Positions 50,681 to 59,502 are shown, counted from the stretch's first letter. The stretch: DNA of 64,000 nt from Ramlibacter aurantiacus (GCF_016722895.1 NZ_JAEQNA010000005.1:62001-126000), one strand, 5' to 3'. Notes: a model not told the origin generated them from the sequence alone. Numbers and translations: made by a program.

Positions 50681-51316
50681 ATGCAATTCCTACTGAAGCT
50701 TTCAAGACTCATCGACCGCGTGAACCAGCGCATCGGCCGATGGGTGGCCTGGGCCATCCTGGCGGCCGTGATCGTGAGCGCCGGCAATGCCATCGCGCGC
50801 AAGTTCTTCGGCAGCGGCTCCAACGCCTGGCTCGAACTGCAGTGGTACCTGTTCGGCGCGATCTTCCTGCTCTCGTCGGGCTACACCCTGCTGAACAACG
50901 GCCATGTGCGCGTCGATGTGCTGGCCACCAAGCTGACCCGGCGCACGCAGGTCGGCATCGAGGTCTTCGGCACGCTGTTTTTCCTGCTGCCAGCCGCGGT
51001 GTTGATCATGGTGCTGGGCTGGCCCATGTTCTGGGAATCATTCACCTCGCAGGAGGTCTCGTCGAACTCCGGTGGCCTGATCCGCTGGCCGGCGAAGTTG
51101 CTGGTGCCGATCGGGTTTTGCCTGCTGATCGCCGCGGCGTTGTCGCACCTGGTCAAGTGCATCGCCTTCCTGCGCGGGCAGGGTCCGGACCCGGTGCCTG
51201 GCCATGCCGCCACGAGCGCGGAGGAACAACTCGCGGCTGAATTGCGCGCGCGTGCCGAGGCCGAAACGGCCAAGGTCGCCCGCACGCCGCTCACCGACAA
51301 AGGGGAGCGTTCCTGA
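50681..51316 (+). CDS. TRAP transporter small membrane subunit (DctQ)
   Basis: The 211-residue inner-membrane protein has four predicted helices and the conserved WLELQWYLFGAIFLLSSGY region. The hydrophilic C-terminal tail is rich in Ala and Glu. It pairs with the large subunit encoded at 51316, whose ATG overlaps its stop by one base (TGATG). It completes the receptor-DctQ-DctM importer of the pic operon. The 143-bp gap upstream carries no gene. Confidence 0.9.
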   Translation: MQFLLKLSRLIDRVNQRIGRWVAWAILAAVIVSAGNAIARKFFGSGSNAWLELQWYLFGAIFLLSSGYTLLNNGHVRVDVLATKLTRRTQVGIEVFGTLFFLLPAAVLIMVLGWPMFWESFTSQEVSSNSGGLIRWPAKLLVPIGFCLLIAAALSHLVKCIAFLRGQGPDPVPGHAATSAEEQLAAELRARAEAETAKVARTPLTDKGERS

Positions 51317-53082
51317 TGGAATTCCTGGCGCAAAACCTCGCCCCGGTGATGTTCGCGACGCTGATCGCGATGCTGCTCCTCGGCTATCCGGTCGCCTTCG
51401 CCCTGGCTGCGAACGGCATCTTGTTCGCCCTCATCGGCATGCAGCTCGACCTGCTGACCCCCGCGCTGTTCCAGGCCTTGCCCCTGCGTGTCTTCGGCAT
51501 CATGACCAACGACACCTTGCTGGCCCTGCCCTTCTTCACCTTCATGGGGCTGATCCTGGAGCGCTCGGGCATGGCGGAGGACCTGCTCGACACGGTGGGC
51601 CAGCTGTTCGGCCCGGTGCGCGGCGGCCTCGCGTTCGCCGTGGTGGGCGTGGGCGCCCTGCTGGCCGCCACCACGGGCGTCGTCTCGGCCTCGGTCATCT
51701 CCATGGGCCTGATCTCGCTGCCCATCATGCTGCGATACGGCTACGACCGGCGCATCGCCACCGGCGTCATCGCGGCATCGGGAACGCTCTCGCAGATCAT
51801 CCCGCCCTCCTTGACGCTGATCATCCTGGCCGACCAGCTCGGACGATCCGTGGGCGACATGTACCGGGGCGCCCTGGTGCCGGGGCTGCTGCTGACGGGC
51901 CTGTACATGCTGTACGTGGCCCTGCTGGCCTGGAGCCGACCCCACCGGCTGCCGGCGCTGCCGCCGGAAGCCCGCCAACTTCGCGAGCCCGACGGCTCCA
52001 GTGGCGTCTCGTCGCTGCTGGTGCTGATGTCGCTCAGCCTGGCGGTCGCGATCGCCACCAACGAGGCCATCGCCGGCAGCCGGGCCGCCGTCGACGAGAA
52101 GTTCGTGGTGGGCATGCTGACCTGGGGGCTGGTGGCCTTCGTCGCGGCGGGCGTGAACCGCGTCTTTCGACTGGGGCTCCTGTCCAAGGCCGCCGAGCGC
52201 GTCACCTTCGTCATGTTCCCGCCCTTGTTCCTGGTCTTCCTGGTGCTGGGGACGATCTTCATCGGCATCGCCACACCGACCGAAGGCGGTGCGATGGGCG
52301 CCGCCGGCGCACTGATCCTGTCGCTGGTGCGCCGGCGCATGAGCCTGAAGCTGCTGCGCCAGGCCATGGAATCGAGCACGCGCCTGACCTGCTTCGCACT
52401 GTTCATCCTGGTCGGATCGACGGTCTTCGCGCTCACCTTCCGCGCCGTCAACGGCGACCTGTGGGTCGAACACCTGCTGTCCAGCCTGCCGGGCGGGCAA
52501 CTCGGCTTCCTGATCTTCGCCAGCATCTTCATCTTCGTCGCCGCCTTCTTCCTCGACTTCTTCGAACTGGCCTTCATCGTGGTGCCGCTGCTCGGGCCCG
52601 TGGCCGACAAGATGGGCATCGACCTCATCTGGTTCGGCATCCTGATCGCCGTGAACATGCAGACCTCGTTCATGCACCCGCCGTTCGGCCTGGCGCTGTT
52701 CTACCTGCGCTCGGTGGCGGCCAACCAGGACTACCGCGACCCGGTCACCCGGCAGATGATTCCCAGGGTGACGACCGGCCAGATCTACTGGGGCTCCATC
52801 CCCTTCATCGTCATCCAGCTGGCGATGGTGATCGTGGTGATGAGCTTTCCCGGGATCGTGCTGCACTACAAGGACGACGGTCCGCAGATCGACCCGTCCA
52901 AGGTACGCATCGAGGTGCAGGGCGGCGGCAACGGCGACCCCTACGGGATCAGCTACCCGGGTGGCCCGGCGCCAAGCGCCCCGCCCAACGACGTGCCGGG
53001 TGGACCGCAGGGCGCACCCGCCGGCGGCAATCCCTACGAGCTGGCGCCGACCTCGCCCGCGGCGCCGGCCCCCACGCGGTAG
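51316..53082 (+). CDS. TRAP transporter large membrane subunit (DctM) with Pro/Gly-rich C-terminal tail
   Basis: The 588-residue protein has about 12-14 hydrophobic segments and the DctM features NGILFALIGMQL, TGVVSASVISMG, SQIIPPSLTLIILADQ and FIGIATPTEGGAMGA. It is the channel subunit that moves the substrate with Na+. Typical DctM proteins are about 430 residues; this belongs to the longer mannitol/dicarboxylate-like class and adds about 70 residues rich in Pro, Gly, Asn and Ala after the last helix. The tail has no known role. Confidence 0.9.
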   Translation: MEFLAQNLAPVMFATLIAMLLLGYPVAFALAANGILFALIGMQLDLLTPALFQALPLRVFGIMTNDTLLALPFFTFMGLILERSGMAEDLLDTVGQLFGPVRGGLAFAVVGVGALLAATTGVVSASVISMGLISLPIMLRYGYDRRIATGVIAASGTLSQIIPPSLTLIILADQLGRSVGDMYRGALVPGLLLTGLYMLYVALLAWSRPHRLPALPPEARQLREPDGSSGVSSLLVLMSLSLAVAIATNEAIAGSRAAVDEKFVVGMLTWGLVAFVAAGVNRVFRLGLLSKAAERVTFVMFPPLFLVFLVLGTIFIGIATPTEGGAMGAAGALILSLVRRRMSLKLLRQAMESSTRLTCFALFILVGSTVFALTFRAVNGDLWVEHLLSSLPGGQLGFLIFASIFIFVAAFFLDFFELAFIVVPLLGPVADKMGIDLIWFGILIAVNMQTSFMHPPFGLALFYLRSVAANQDYRDPVTRQMIPRVTTGQIYWGSIPFIVIQLAMVIVVMSFPGIVLHYKDDGPQIDPSKVRIEVQGGGNGDPYGISYPGGPAPSAPPNDVPGGPQGAPAGGNPYELAPTSPAAPAPTR

Positions 53083-53121
53083 CCGCGTGCCAACCCGTTT
53101 CATTTCAGCAGGAAACCAGAC

Positions 53122-53895
53122 ATGAAGAACTACCGAGTCGGGCAGATCGTGCCCAGTTCCAACACCACCATGGAGACCGAGATCCCGGCGATGCTGCGTG
53201 CGCGCGAGGCGATCGCTCCCGAGCGCTTCAGCTTCCATTCGGCGCGCATGCGGATGAAGCACGTGACCCAGGAAGAACTCGCCAGGATGGACGGCGACTC
53301 CGGCCGCTGCGCGCTGGAGCTGTCGGACGCCAACGTCGACGTGCTGGGCTATGCGTGCCTGGTCGCGATCATGAGCATGGGCCGCGGCTACCACCGCAGC
53401 TCCGAGCAGAAGCTGCACGCGCTCACCGTCGAGAACGGCCACCCGGCCCCCGTCGTCACCAGCGCCGGCGCGCTGATCCAGGGCCTGCAAACCCTGGGCG
53501 CGCGCAAGATCGCGGTGCTCACGCCCTACATGAAGCCGCTGACGGCACTGGTCGTCGACTACATCGAGCACGAAGGCTTCGAAGTGCTCGACGCCGTGTC
53601 GCTGGAGATCGCCGACAACCTGGCCGTCGGAGCGCGCGACCCCCTCGCGCCGATCGAGCTGTCGAAGAAGCTCCATACCGCCAACTGTGACGCCGTGGTG
53701 CTGTCGGCCTGCGTCCAGATGCCCTCGCTGCCCTCGATCCAGCCGGTGCAGGACCGCATCGGCCTGCCGGTCGTGTCGGCCGCCGTCTGCACCGTGCACA
53801 GCATGCTGCGCAGCCTCTCGCTGGACCCCGTCGTGCCGAACGCCGGCGCCCTGCTGTCGGCGCCCTACGCGCGCCCGGGGGCTGCCGCCCGATGA
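53122..53895 (+). CDS. picG: Maleate cis-trans isomerase
   Basis: The 257-residue Asp/Glu-racemase-superfamily protein converts maleate to fumarate. The signature VGQIVPSSNTTMETEIP is typical of maleate isomerases (NicE/MaiA). The two catalytic cysteines fit Cys79 (YACL) and Cys197 (SACVQMPS). It performs the last step of the 2,5-dihydroxypyridine route and feeds the citric acid cycle. GGA precedes the ATG, 40 bp after the DctM stop. Its stop overlaps the picE start (ATGA). Confidence 0.93.
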   Translation: MKNYRVGQIVPSSNTTMETEIPAMLRAREAIAPERFSFHSARMRMKHVTQEELARMDGDSGRCALELSDANVDVLGYACLVAIMSMGRGYHRSSEQKLHALTVENGHPAPVVTSAGALIQGLQTLGARKIAVLTPYMKPLTALVVDYIEHEGFEVLDAVSLEIADNLAVGARDPLAPIELSKKLHTANCDAVVLSACVQMPSLPSIQPVQDRIGLPVVSAAVCTVHSMLRSLSLDPVVPNAGALLSAPYARPGAAAR

Positions 53896-54704
53896 GCGCG
53901 CCCTTGTACGGCTACCACGTTCGCGCCAATGGCGTGCGGCTCCACCTTCTGCGCTACGGCGGCAGCGGGCCGACGATGCTCCTGCTGCCTGGGATCACCA
54001 GCCCGGCGATCACCTGGGGATTCGTGGCGCAGCGGCTGGCGCGCCACTACGACGTGCACGTCCTCGACTTCCGGGGACGCGGACTGTCGCAGTCGGGGCC
54101 CGGCCTCGACGCCAGCCTGGACGCCATGGCCGCCGACGTGATCGCCTTGCTGGAGGCGCAGGGCTGGCAGGACACCTGGGTGCTCGGCCACTCCATGGGC
54201 GCCCGCGTGGCCATCCGGGCCGCGGCGCGCCAGGCGCAGCGCATCGCACGGCTGCTGCTGATCGACCCGCCGGTCACCGGTCCCGGGCGGCGCAGCTATC
54301 CGGCCCCCCTGTCCTGGTATGTCGATTCGATCCGGCTGGCGACCCAGGGGACCGACGCCGAGGGCTTGCGCGCCTTCTCGCCGACCTGGACCGAGGAGCA
54401 GCTGCGGCTGCGTGCCGAATGGCTGCACACCTGCGACGAGGCGGCCATCGTGCAGGCCTACGACGGCTTCCACGAGGATGACATCCATGCCGACCTCGCC
54501 CGCCTGGACACGCCGGGGCTGCTGATGGCCGCCGGCCGCGGCGGCGTGATCCTGCCCGAAGACCTCGCCGAGATCGCGCGGCTCGCCCCCGGCCTCGTGC
54601 AGTGCACGGCCGACCATGCCGGACACATGGTCCCGTGGGACGACGAAGAGGGCTTCTTCGCGTTGCTCGGGCGATACCTCGGCTGCAGCTTCCCCGCTGC
54701 ATGA
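53892..54704 (+). CDS. picE: N-formylmaleamate deformylase
   Basis: The 270-residue alpha/beta hydrolase splits N-formylmaleamate into formate and maleamate. The catalytic triad is Ser101 in GHSMG, Asp125 in LLIDPP and His245 in AGHMVPW, the same positions as in NicD of Pseudomonas putida. The stretches GITSPAITWGF and RAEWLHTC are characteristic of this family. The start overlaps the picG stop and the stop overlaps the MarR start, both as ATGA. Confidence 0.93.
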   Translation: MSAPLYGYHVRANGVRLHLLRYGGSGPTMLLLPGITSPAITWGFVAQRLARHYDVHVLDFRGRGLSQSGPGLDASLDAMAADVIALLEAQGWQDTWVLGHSMGARVAIRAAARQAQRIARLLLIDPPVTGPGRRSYPAPLSWYVDSIRLATQGTDAEGLRAFSPTWTEEQLRLRAEWLHTCDEAAIVQAYDGFHEDDIHADLARLDTPGLLMAAGRGGVILPEDLAEIARLAPGLVQCTADHAGHMVPWDDEEGFFALLGRYLGCSFPAA

Positions 54705-55369
54705 ACGCACCGGGCAAGGTCAAGGCGGGAGCAAAGGTGGCCCAAGCCAGGACGAAGTCGACCGAGGCACCTGCGGCATCGCGCCGAAAGGCGGCGCCAC
54801 GGCCCGCCAGCGCCGGTGCGGCCGGCGAGCCGCAGGCGACATCGGCGGCCGCGGCGGCCCGAACCCGCACCCGCGCGGCATCGCGCAACGTCAACGGTTC
54901 GGCGCGCGGCGGCTTCAATCCCCTCAAGCAGGTGCTCTGGGCGCGGCCGGGCTTCCTGATCCGGCGCCTGCACCAGGTCCACGACGCGCTGTTCTTCCGC
55001 GAATGCCAGACCCGCAACATCACGCCGGTGCAGTACGGCATCCTCACCGCGCTGTCGATGAACCCGTGGCTGGACCAGAAGGCGATCGGCCAGGAACTGG
55101 CGCTGGACCGCACCACCACGGCCGACGTGCTGAAGCGCCTGGAAGAAAAAGGCCTCATCGAACGACGCGTCAACCCGGACGATCGCCGCTCCCGCTTGTC
55201 GGTCATCACCAAGGCCGGCCTGAAGACGCTGGAGAACCTGGGCCAGGGCATGCAGACGGCGCAGGAGGACCTGCTCGCACCCCTGTCCGAACTGAACCGC
55301 CTCGCCTTCTCGAAACTGCTCGGGCTGCTGGTCGAAGCCCACGAAAACGTCGACGCGGACGAAGCCTGA
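54701..55369 (+). CDS. MarR-family regulator (PicR-like paralogue 2)
   Basis: The 222-residue protein has a long Ala/Lys/Arg-rich N-terminal tail (about 1-75), then WARPGFLIRRLHQ, the recognition helix in DRTTTADVLKRLEEKGLI and the basic wing NPDDRRSRLSV. It overlaps picE by ATGA, so it is co-transcribed with the operon it probably represses. The known PicR of the picolinate pathway is a MarR repressor relieved by 6-hydroxypicolinate; whether this or a paralogue plays that part here cannot be decided by reading. Confidence 0.88.
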   Translation: MNAPGKVKAGAKVAQARTKSTEAPAASRRKAAPRPASAGAAGEPQATSAAAAARTRTRAASRNVNGSARGGFNPLKQVLWARPGFLIRRLHQVHDALFFRECQTRNITPVQYGILTALSMNPWLDQKAIGQELALDRTTTADVLKRLEEKGLIERRVNPDDRRSRLSVITKAGLKTLENLGQGMQTAQEDLLAPLSELNRLAFSKLLGLLVEAHENVDADEA

Positions 55370-55446
55370 GCTGCCGGGCGGCCTGCCGCCGTGTCGGTGA
55401 AGCGGCCGGTACACTGCGCGGCGCCGCCACGACGATCCTGCAGAAA

Positions 55447-55971
55447 TTGACCACCAAGCGCGCCCCAGCGACCAAGAAACCGTCCGCACCAGCTCCCAGA
55501 TCGTCGCCACCCGAGGCGCTCGGTTCGCTGCGGCAGGTGATGTGGTCACGTCCGGGGTTCCTGATCAGGCGGCTGCATCAGATCGCGGACTCGTTGTTCT
55601 TCGAAGCATGCCGGACGAAGAGCATCACCCCCGTGCAGTTCGGCATCCTCACCGCGCTGTCGACCAACCCCTGGCTCGACCAGAAGGCGCTCGGGCGTGA
55701 GCTGGCCCTGGACCGCACCACCACCGCCCAGGTGCTGAGGCGGCTGGTCGAAAAGGGGCTGGTGGAGGTGCGCGTCAACCCGGATGACCGGCGTTCACGC
55801 CTGTCGGTCATCACCAAGGCGGGGTTGAACGTCATGCGCGGCCTGCAAGACAGCATGTGGGACTCGCAAGCCCGGTTGTTGGAGCCCCTGTCCGAAGCTG
55901 ATCAGAAGAAGTTCATGAACCTCGCGGCGAGCATCGTGCAAGCCCATGAGGACATGGACCGGGAGAGTTGA
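55447..55971 (+). CDS. MarR-family regulator (PicR-like paralogue 3)
   Basis: The 174-residue protein from a proposed TTG at 55447 has a short Lys/Ala/Pro tail, then WSRPGFLIRRLHQ, DRTTTAQVLRRLVEKGLV and NPDDRRSRLSVITKAGLN. It is nearly identical to paralogue 2 in the DNA-binding wing, which suggests a tandem duplication. The start is uncertain because no ATG is available before the conserved core and the ribosome-binding site is weak. GGTACACTGC at 55408-55417 keeps the right half of a PicR-like box. Confidence 0.82.
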   Translation: MTTKRAPATKKPSAPAPRSSPPEALGSLRQVMWSRPGFLIRRLHQIADSLFFEACRTKSITPVQFGILTALSTNPWLDQKALGRELALDRTTTAQVLRRLVEKGLVEVRVNPDDRRSRLSVITKAGLNVMRGLQDSMWDSQARLLEPLSEADQKKFMNLAASIVQAHEDMDRES

Positions 55972-56134
55972 AGGCGGGGTTCGCATCGCGGCCAGTCACA
56001 CGAGGCGGAACGAACCCGATCTCGGCGAAGTCTCTGGCGGACAGCACCGCTTGCATCCAGCGCCACAGAAAGCGGCGCAGGCGCACGGCCAGCGACGAGT
56101 CCAGCACTTCTAAACGCCGTTACTCATCGTCCAT

Positions 56135-56158
56135 GCCAGATCTCCCTTCCAATCTGGC
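56135..56158. terminator. Hairpin between convergent MarR and lipoprotein genes
   Basis: GCCAGAT, a 10-nt loop and ATCTGGC form a perfect 7-bp stem, 18 bp beyond the stop of the leftward lipoprotein gene and 163 bp beyond the MarR stop. No U-tract is present. It could end transcription from the right. Confidence 0.35.
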
Positions 56159-56175
56159 TTGCGCAGCGTGCCCGC

Positions 56176-57201
56176 TCAGCGGCGTGTGCGCAGGGCCGCC
56201 TCGTAGAAGCTGCCGTCGTAGTAAGCGGCCGCGGGCTTCAAGGTGACGCCAGGGGAGGCGAACTTCTGGCGAAGCTTGACGACCGTCTCGGCGCCACGGA
56301 TGTCGAGACGCGCCCGGCGCTGGAAGCCGTCGCCGTCTGTCAGCAGGACCCGGTAGGCAGTTTCCGCAGATTGCTGGCTGGTATTGGGCGGCATGTTGGC
56401 AAGGTAGATGCGGATCGCTTCGGCCTTGTTGGCTGGGTCGTGGATCCATTCCACGGCATCAGCGTAGGCCCGGATGTAGCCCTGAAGTCGGGGCGCGTTG
56501 GATCGGGCCCAGCCTTGCCGGACCGCCGCGACATACCCCTGGTAGCTCCCGAGTGCCTGGGTGGCGTTGGCCAGCACACGGAAGCCCTGGGCCTGCGCGG
56601 CGATGTCCAGCGGCGAAATCAGCATGGTTCCAGCGTGTTTGCGCTCCATCAGTGCGTTGAACCGCTGCATGCCACCGCCAGCGCGTTCGGTCTTGTAGTC
56701 CCGGTCCAACACCAGGCCATTGCGCTCCAGCATCTCGCGAAGCACGAACGCGTAGCCGGTGGTCAGGGCATCGACCGACAAGGTCTTGCCGCGCAAGTCC
56801 GCCGGACTGCGAATTTCAGGGGCTGCCACCAGCCGCAGGAATCCGTTGTCGCCCCCCATGACCACCACAAGATCAGGCCCGTCGATGCCGGCTTCTCCCT
56901 GGCCTTCACGATAGGCAATCACGTTGTCCATGGCGGTCATCGCAAGGTCGAATTCCCCCTGGATCAGACCTTTCATCTGGAAGGTCGAATTCGGAGTCGG
57001 AGTGACTTTCACGGCAAGGCCTTCGCGGGCGAACAGGCCCTTGGCCTCCGCCACCCACAGCGGCCAGTTCCAGCCGCCCGGGAAGACGATCACGCTCAGG
57101 GGCTGCGGCGTTGGTGGCGAAGCCGTGGATGCCGTGGGGGACGCGGCGCAGCCGGCCAGCAAGGCTGCCATGGCCAGGACAAAAACCGATCTTCTAAGCA
57201 A
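56176..57201 (-). CDS. ABC-type substrate-binding lipoprotein (NMT1/SsuA-like)
   Basis: The 341-residue protein starts at TTG 57201 with GAGGAGA upstream. It has a lipoprotein signal MLRRSVFVLAMAALLAGC with lipidated Cys18. A Ser/Thr/Pro linker leads to a two-lobe periplasmic binding fold starting SVIVFPGGWNWPLWVAEAKG. It resembles receptors for sulfonates, nitrate or pyrimidine-like ligands. No permease or ATPase gene is adjacent, so it is an orphan receptor. The ligand is unknown. Confidence 0.82.
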   Translation of the reverse strand: MLRRSVFVLAMAALLAGCAASPTASTASPPTPQPLSVIVFPGGWNWPLWVAEAKGLFAREGLAVKVTPTPNSTFQMKGLIQGEFDLAMTAMDNVIAYREGQGEAGIDGPDLVVVMGGDNGFLRLVAAPEIRSPADLRGKTLSVDALTTGYAFVLREMLERNGLVLDRDYKTERAGGGMQRFNALMERKHAGTMLISPLDIAAQAQGFRVLANATQALGSYQGYVAAVRQGWARSNAPRLQGYIRAYADAVEWIHDPANKAEAIRIYLANMPPNTSQQSAETAYRVLLTDGDGFQRRARLDIRGAETVVKLRQKFASPGVTLKPAAAYYDGSFYEAALRTRR

Positions 57202-57630
57202 TGTTGTCTCCTCGTCGGTGTATCGGGATCACCATTTCCATCCGCATCAGTCGACCGACATGCCTTGGCGGCTTTGCAACGTCGACTGCCGGCCCGCCCT
57301 TTGCGGGGATGCGGAACTCGCGGGATTATTCGTCCCGCTGCGCGACGCCTTGCATCAAAAAACGCAATTGCCGGCATTCAGCACAGTGATGCGGACACGA
57401 GGATCACGCGATTCCCACGGCACTACCGTGCAGCGAGTCACGGCCCCCTTTGGCCCGCCATCAGCTCAGGCACGCCCTGCCTGAACAGGTGTCCGCAGGG
57501 GCCGTTCCCACGGCCCGTCGGCGGCCCGCCAGGCGTAGCAGGTCAGGAAGGCTGGAAGCCACCCGGTTCGTTCGGCACTGTGGGCCCACACGCGCCCATT
57601 CCGGGTGAACCACCTACTGAGACATCACAA
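57202..57630. other. Intergenic stretch without a recognised gene
   Basis: This stretch of 429 bp lies between the lipoprotein gene, whose promoter must be here, and a truncated aldolase gene. No open frame has both a ribosome-binding site and family features. I see no clear operator, terminator or repeat. Confidence 0.5.
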
Positions 57631-58024
57631 CTAGTCCAGCAGATCCGGCTGCTCGGCAATGACCTTGTCGACCAACGGCTGCAGGCCAAACCAACCCGCC
57701 TTGGGCGAGCCGACCTGCTTGACGGTCATCTGTGCGGTGGCCGGGTCGACTTCGATCGGGTTGCCTGCCATCCATGCGGTCAGCGTCTGTTCGAATGCCC
57801 GCTCCATTCGCAGGAACCAGAACACGGCTTCCTCGACGGTGCGGCCCACGGTGAAGTGGCCATGGTTGCGGCAGATGACCGCCTTGCGCGGACCCAGCGC
57901 ATTGGCGATCGCTTCCCCTTCAGATAACTCGCTCGCGATGCCGTTGTAGGCCTGCATGACCGCGTGGTCGTTGTAGAAAGCGCGGGCCGAGCTCAGTCCG
58001 GAGTGTGTGCCGACACGGGCAGGC
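57631..58024 (-). pseudogene. 5'-truncated class II aldolase/adducin family gene
   Basis: The remaining 130 or so residues match the C-terminal half of class II aldolases: ICRNHGHFTVGRTVEEAVFW contains the late metal His, followed by ERAFEQTLTAWMAGN. The N-terminal half with the first metal-binding His pair and the catalytic residue is missing. The frame meets an unrelated antiporter fragment at about 58030-58050. It is best read as a gene remnant cut at a recombination junction. Confidence 0.7.
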
Positions 58025-58049
58025 ACATGCCGGCCAACTAATCGCGCCG

Positions 58050-58502
58050 ATGGAATTCGCCATCTGGTCCACGCTCGTAGGCGTGTTGCTGATCCTGATG
58101 GCGCTCAGCGCCACCGTGCTGGCGCGCTCGCCGCTCTCGACGGCACTGCTCGATCTACTAGTAGGCGTGGCTGTAGGCCCGATCGGCTTCGGCCTGACCC
58201 TCAGTCGGAGGTTAAGCGACCGCAGTTGGCTGCTTCCGCTTCGGCCTGCCGTTTCCTCGATGGTGATCACCGTGGCTAGCGTGGGCATGTTGGTCATCTG
58301 CCAAGCATTGCCCCCGCCGTCAAGGCGTGGCGCCATGCGGATCTGCAGCAATGGCACGCAGCCTCTAGCGCGTCGACCTGCCCTAACCAGGATCGTCCTC
58401 CAAGAGCAGGTGAGCGGCAGTGACATTACCATCGAGAAAGGGAGCGGTATGCGTAAGGTGAGTCACTTTTGCGAGCACGGCGATGGGATTGGTGCCCGTT
58501 AA
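58050..58502 (+). pseudogene. N-terminal fragment of a cation/proton antiporter, then unrelated sequence
   Basis: From ATG 58050 the first 50 or so residues (EFAIWSTLVGVLLILMALSA, then LLVGVAVGPIGFGLT) match the first two helices of CPA-type Na+/H+ antiporters. After about 58203 the frame continues without membrane character and stops at 58502, where a normal antiporter would run more than 350 residues further. No ribosome-binding site is seen. It is a 5' gene fragment joined to other sequence. Confidence 0.6.
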
Positions 58503-58530
58503 GTGCAACCCCAGGTAAACCAGCGACACC
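58383..58530 (-). pseudogene. C-terminal fragment of an unidentified protein
   Basis: A leftward frame ending at 58383 gives a protein-like stretch including LTGTNPIAVLAKVTHLTHTA and the end AAHLLLEDDPG. It lies opposite the tail of the antiporter fragment and abuts the LysR start. I do not recognise the family. Its composition looks coding, but no start or N-terminal part is present. Confidence 0.25.
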
Positions 58531-58540
58531 CTCCTAGACC

Positions 58541-59479
58541 ATGAAACTGAACCAGCTCCAGATGGTCCTCGCGATCGCGAGCAAGGGCAGCCTGCGCGCA
58601 GCGGCCCGCGAACTCGGCGTCCCTCAACCTTCACTCACCCGCAGCATCGGCGAACTGGAGCGCGAACTCGGCGGCACGCTGTTCGAGCGGTGTGCGCGCG
58701 GAATGGTGCCCACTCCGGTGGGGAGAATCTTCCTGCGCCGGGCAGCGGTGATCGACAGCGAAGCGCGCCGCGCCCGCGAGGAGGTGTCGCAGTTCCTGGG
58801 GACAGACGAAGGTGAGGTGGTGATCTGTCTATCGGTGGTGGCCCATCTCGCGCTGCTGCCGATGGCGCTGCCACTGTTTCGCAAGCGCTTTCCCGGCGTG
58901 CGACTGCGTATCGTCGAAGGTGCCTTTCCCGCGGTGGAGCCCCGGCTGCGCGACGGCGGCATGGACTTCTATATCGGTCCTGCCCCGGAACCGACCCCTA
59001 CCAGCGAGTTCTTGGTGGAAAAGCTGATGGACAACACGCGTGCCGTCTTCGCGCGGCGTGATCACCCGCTGGCGCAGGCCCAGTCTTTGTCCGAATTGAA
59101 GGACGCCAACTGGATTACCACCGGGATCACCGACAAGGCCGAAGCTGAGCTGCGAGAGCTGTTTGCGACGCATGGGTTGCCACCCCCAAAGGCAATTGTG
59201 CAAGCCGAGTCGATGCTCACGATGCTCACGATCCTGATGTCATCGGACACGCTGGCGATCACGGCGCGGCAGTATGAGGAGTCCCCATTGACGCGCAATG
59301 CGCTGCAGCGCGTCAATGTGCGTGAACGACTCGAGGCTCCGCCGATCGTGCTCGTCCGGCGCGTCGCGTTGCCGCTTGCGCCGGCGGCAGACTATTTCAG
59401 CGACATGTTCCGGCGGGCGACGTTGGCGTACCGGGGGCGCGTTGCGGCACCAACGCACAGTGACAGTGAACGTTTCTGA
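58541..59479 (+). CDS. LysR-family transcriptional regulator
   Basis: The 312-residue protein has an N-terminal helix-turn-helix (about 1-60: LQMVLAIASKGSLRAAAREL, then QPSLTRSIGELE) and a two-lobe effector domain (about 90-300). Length is standard. It is surrounded by gene fragments on the left and a convergent SnoaL-like gene on the right. Its likely targets are the leftward SnoaL-Bug unit or the decayed catabolic genes (inference). Confidence 0.9.
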   Translation: MKLNQLQMVLAIASKGSLRAAARELGVPQPSLTRSIGELERELGGTLFERCARGMVPTPVGRIFLRRAAVIDSEARRAREEVSQFLGTDEGEVVICLSVVAHLALLPMALPLFRKRFPGVRLRIVEGAFPAVEPRLRDGGMDFYIGPAPEPTPTSEFLVEKLMDNTRAVFARRDHPLAQAQSLSELKDANWITTGITDKAEAELRELFATHGLPPPKAIVQAESMLTMLTILMSSDTLAITARQYEESPLTRNALQRVNVRERLEAPPIVLVRRVALPLAPAADYFSDMFRRATLAYRGRVAAPTHSDSERF

Positions 59480-59502
59480 CGCATGGGGCGTCCAGAGCTC
59501 GT

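Noticed and set aside
50881-53799. A 972-codon leftward frame opposite the TRAP and picG genes
   Set aside because: Antisense shadow with Gln/Arg/His-rich repeats; the plus strand carries DctQ, DctM and PicG with clear motifs.
55913-56107. Leftward frame with protein-like stretch LRRFLWRWMQAVLSARDF
   Set aside because: Possible old gene fragment, but it overlaps the MarR end, lacks a ribosome-binding site and matches no family I know.
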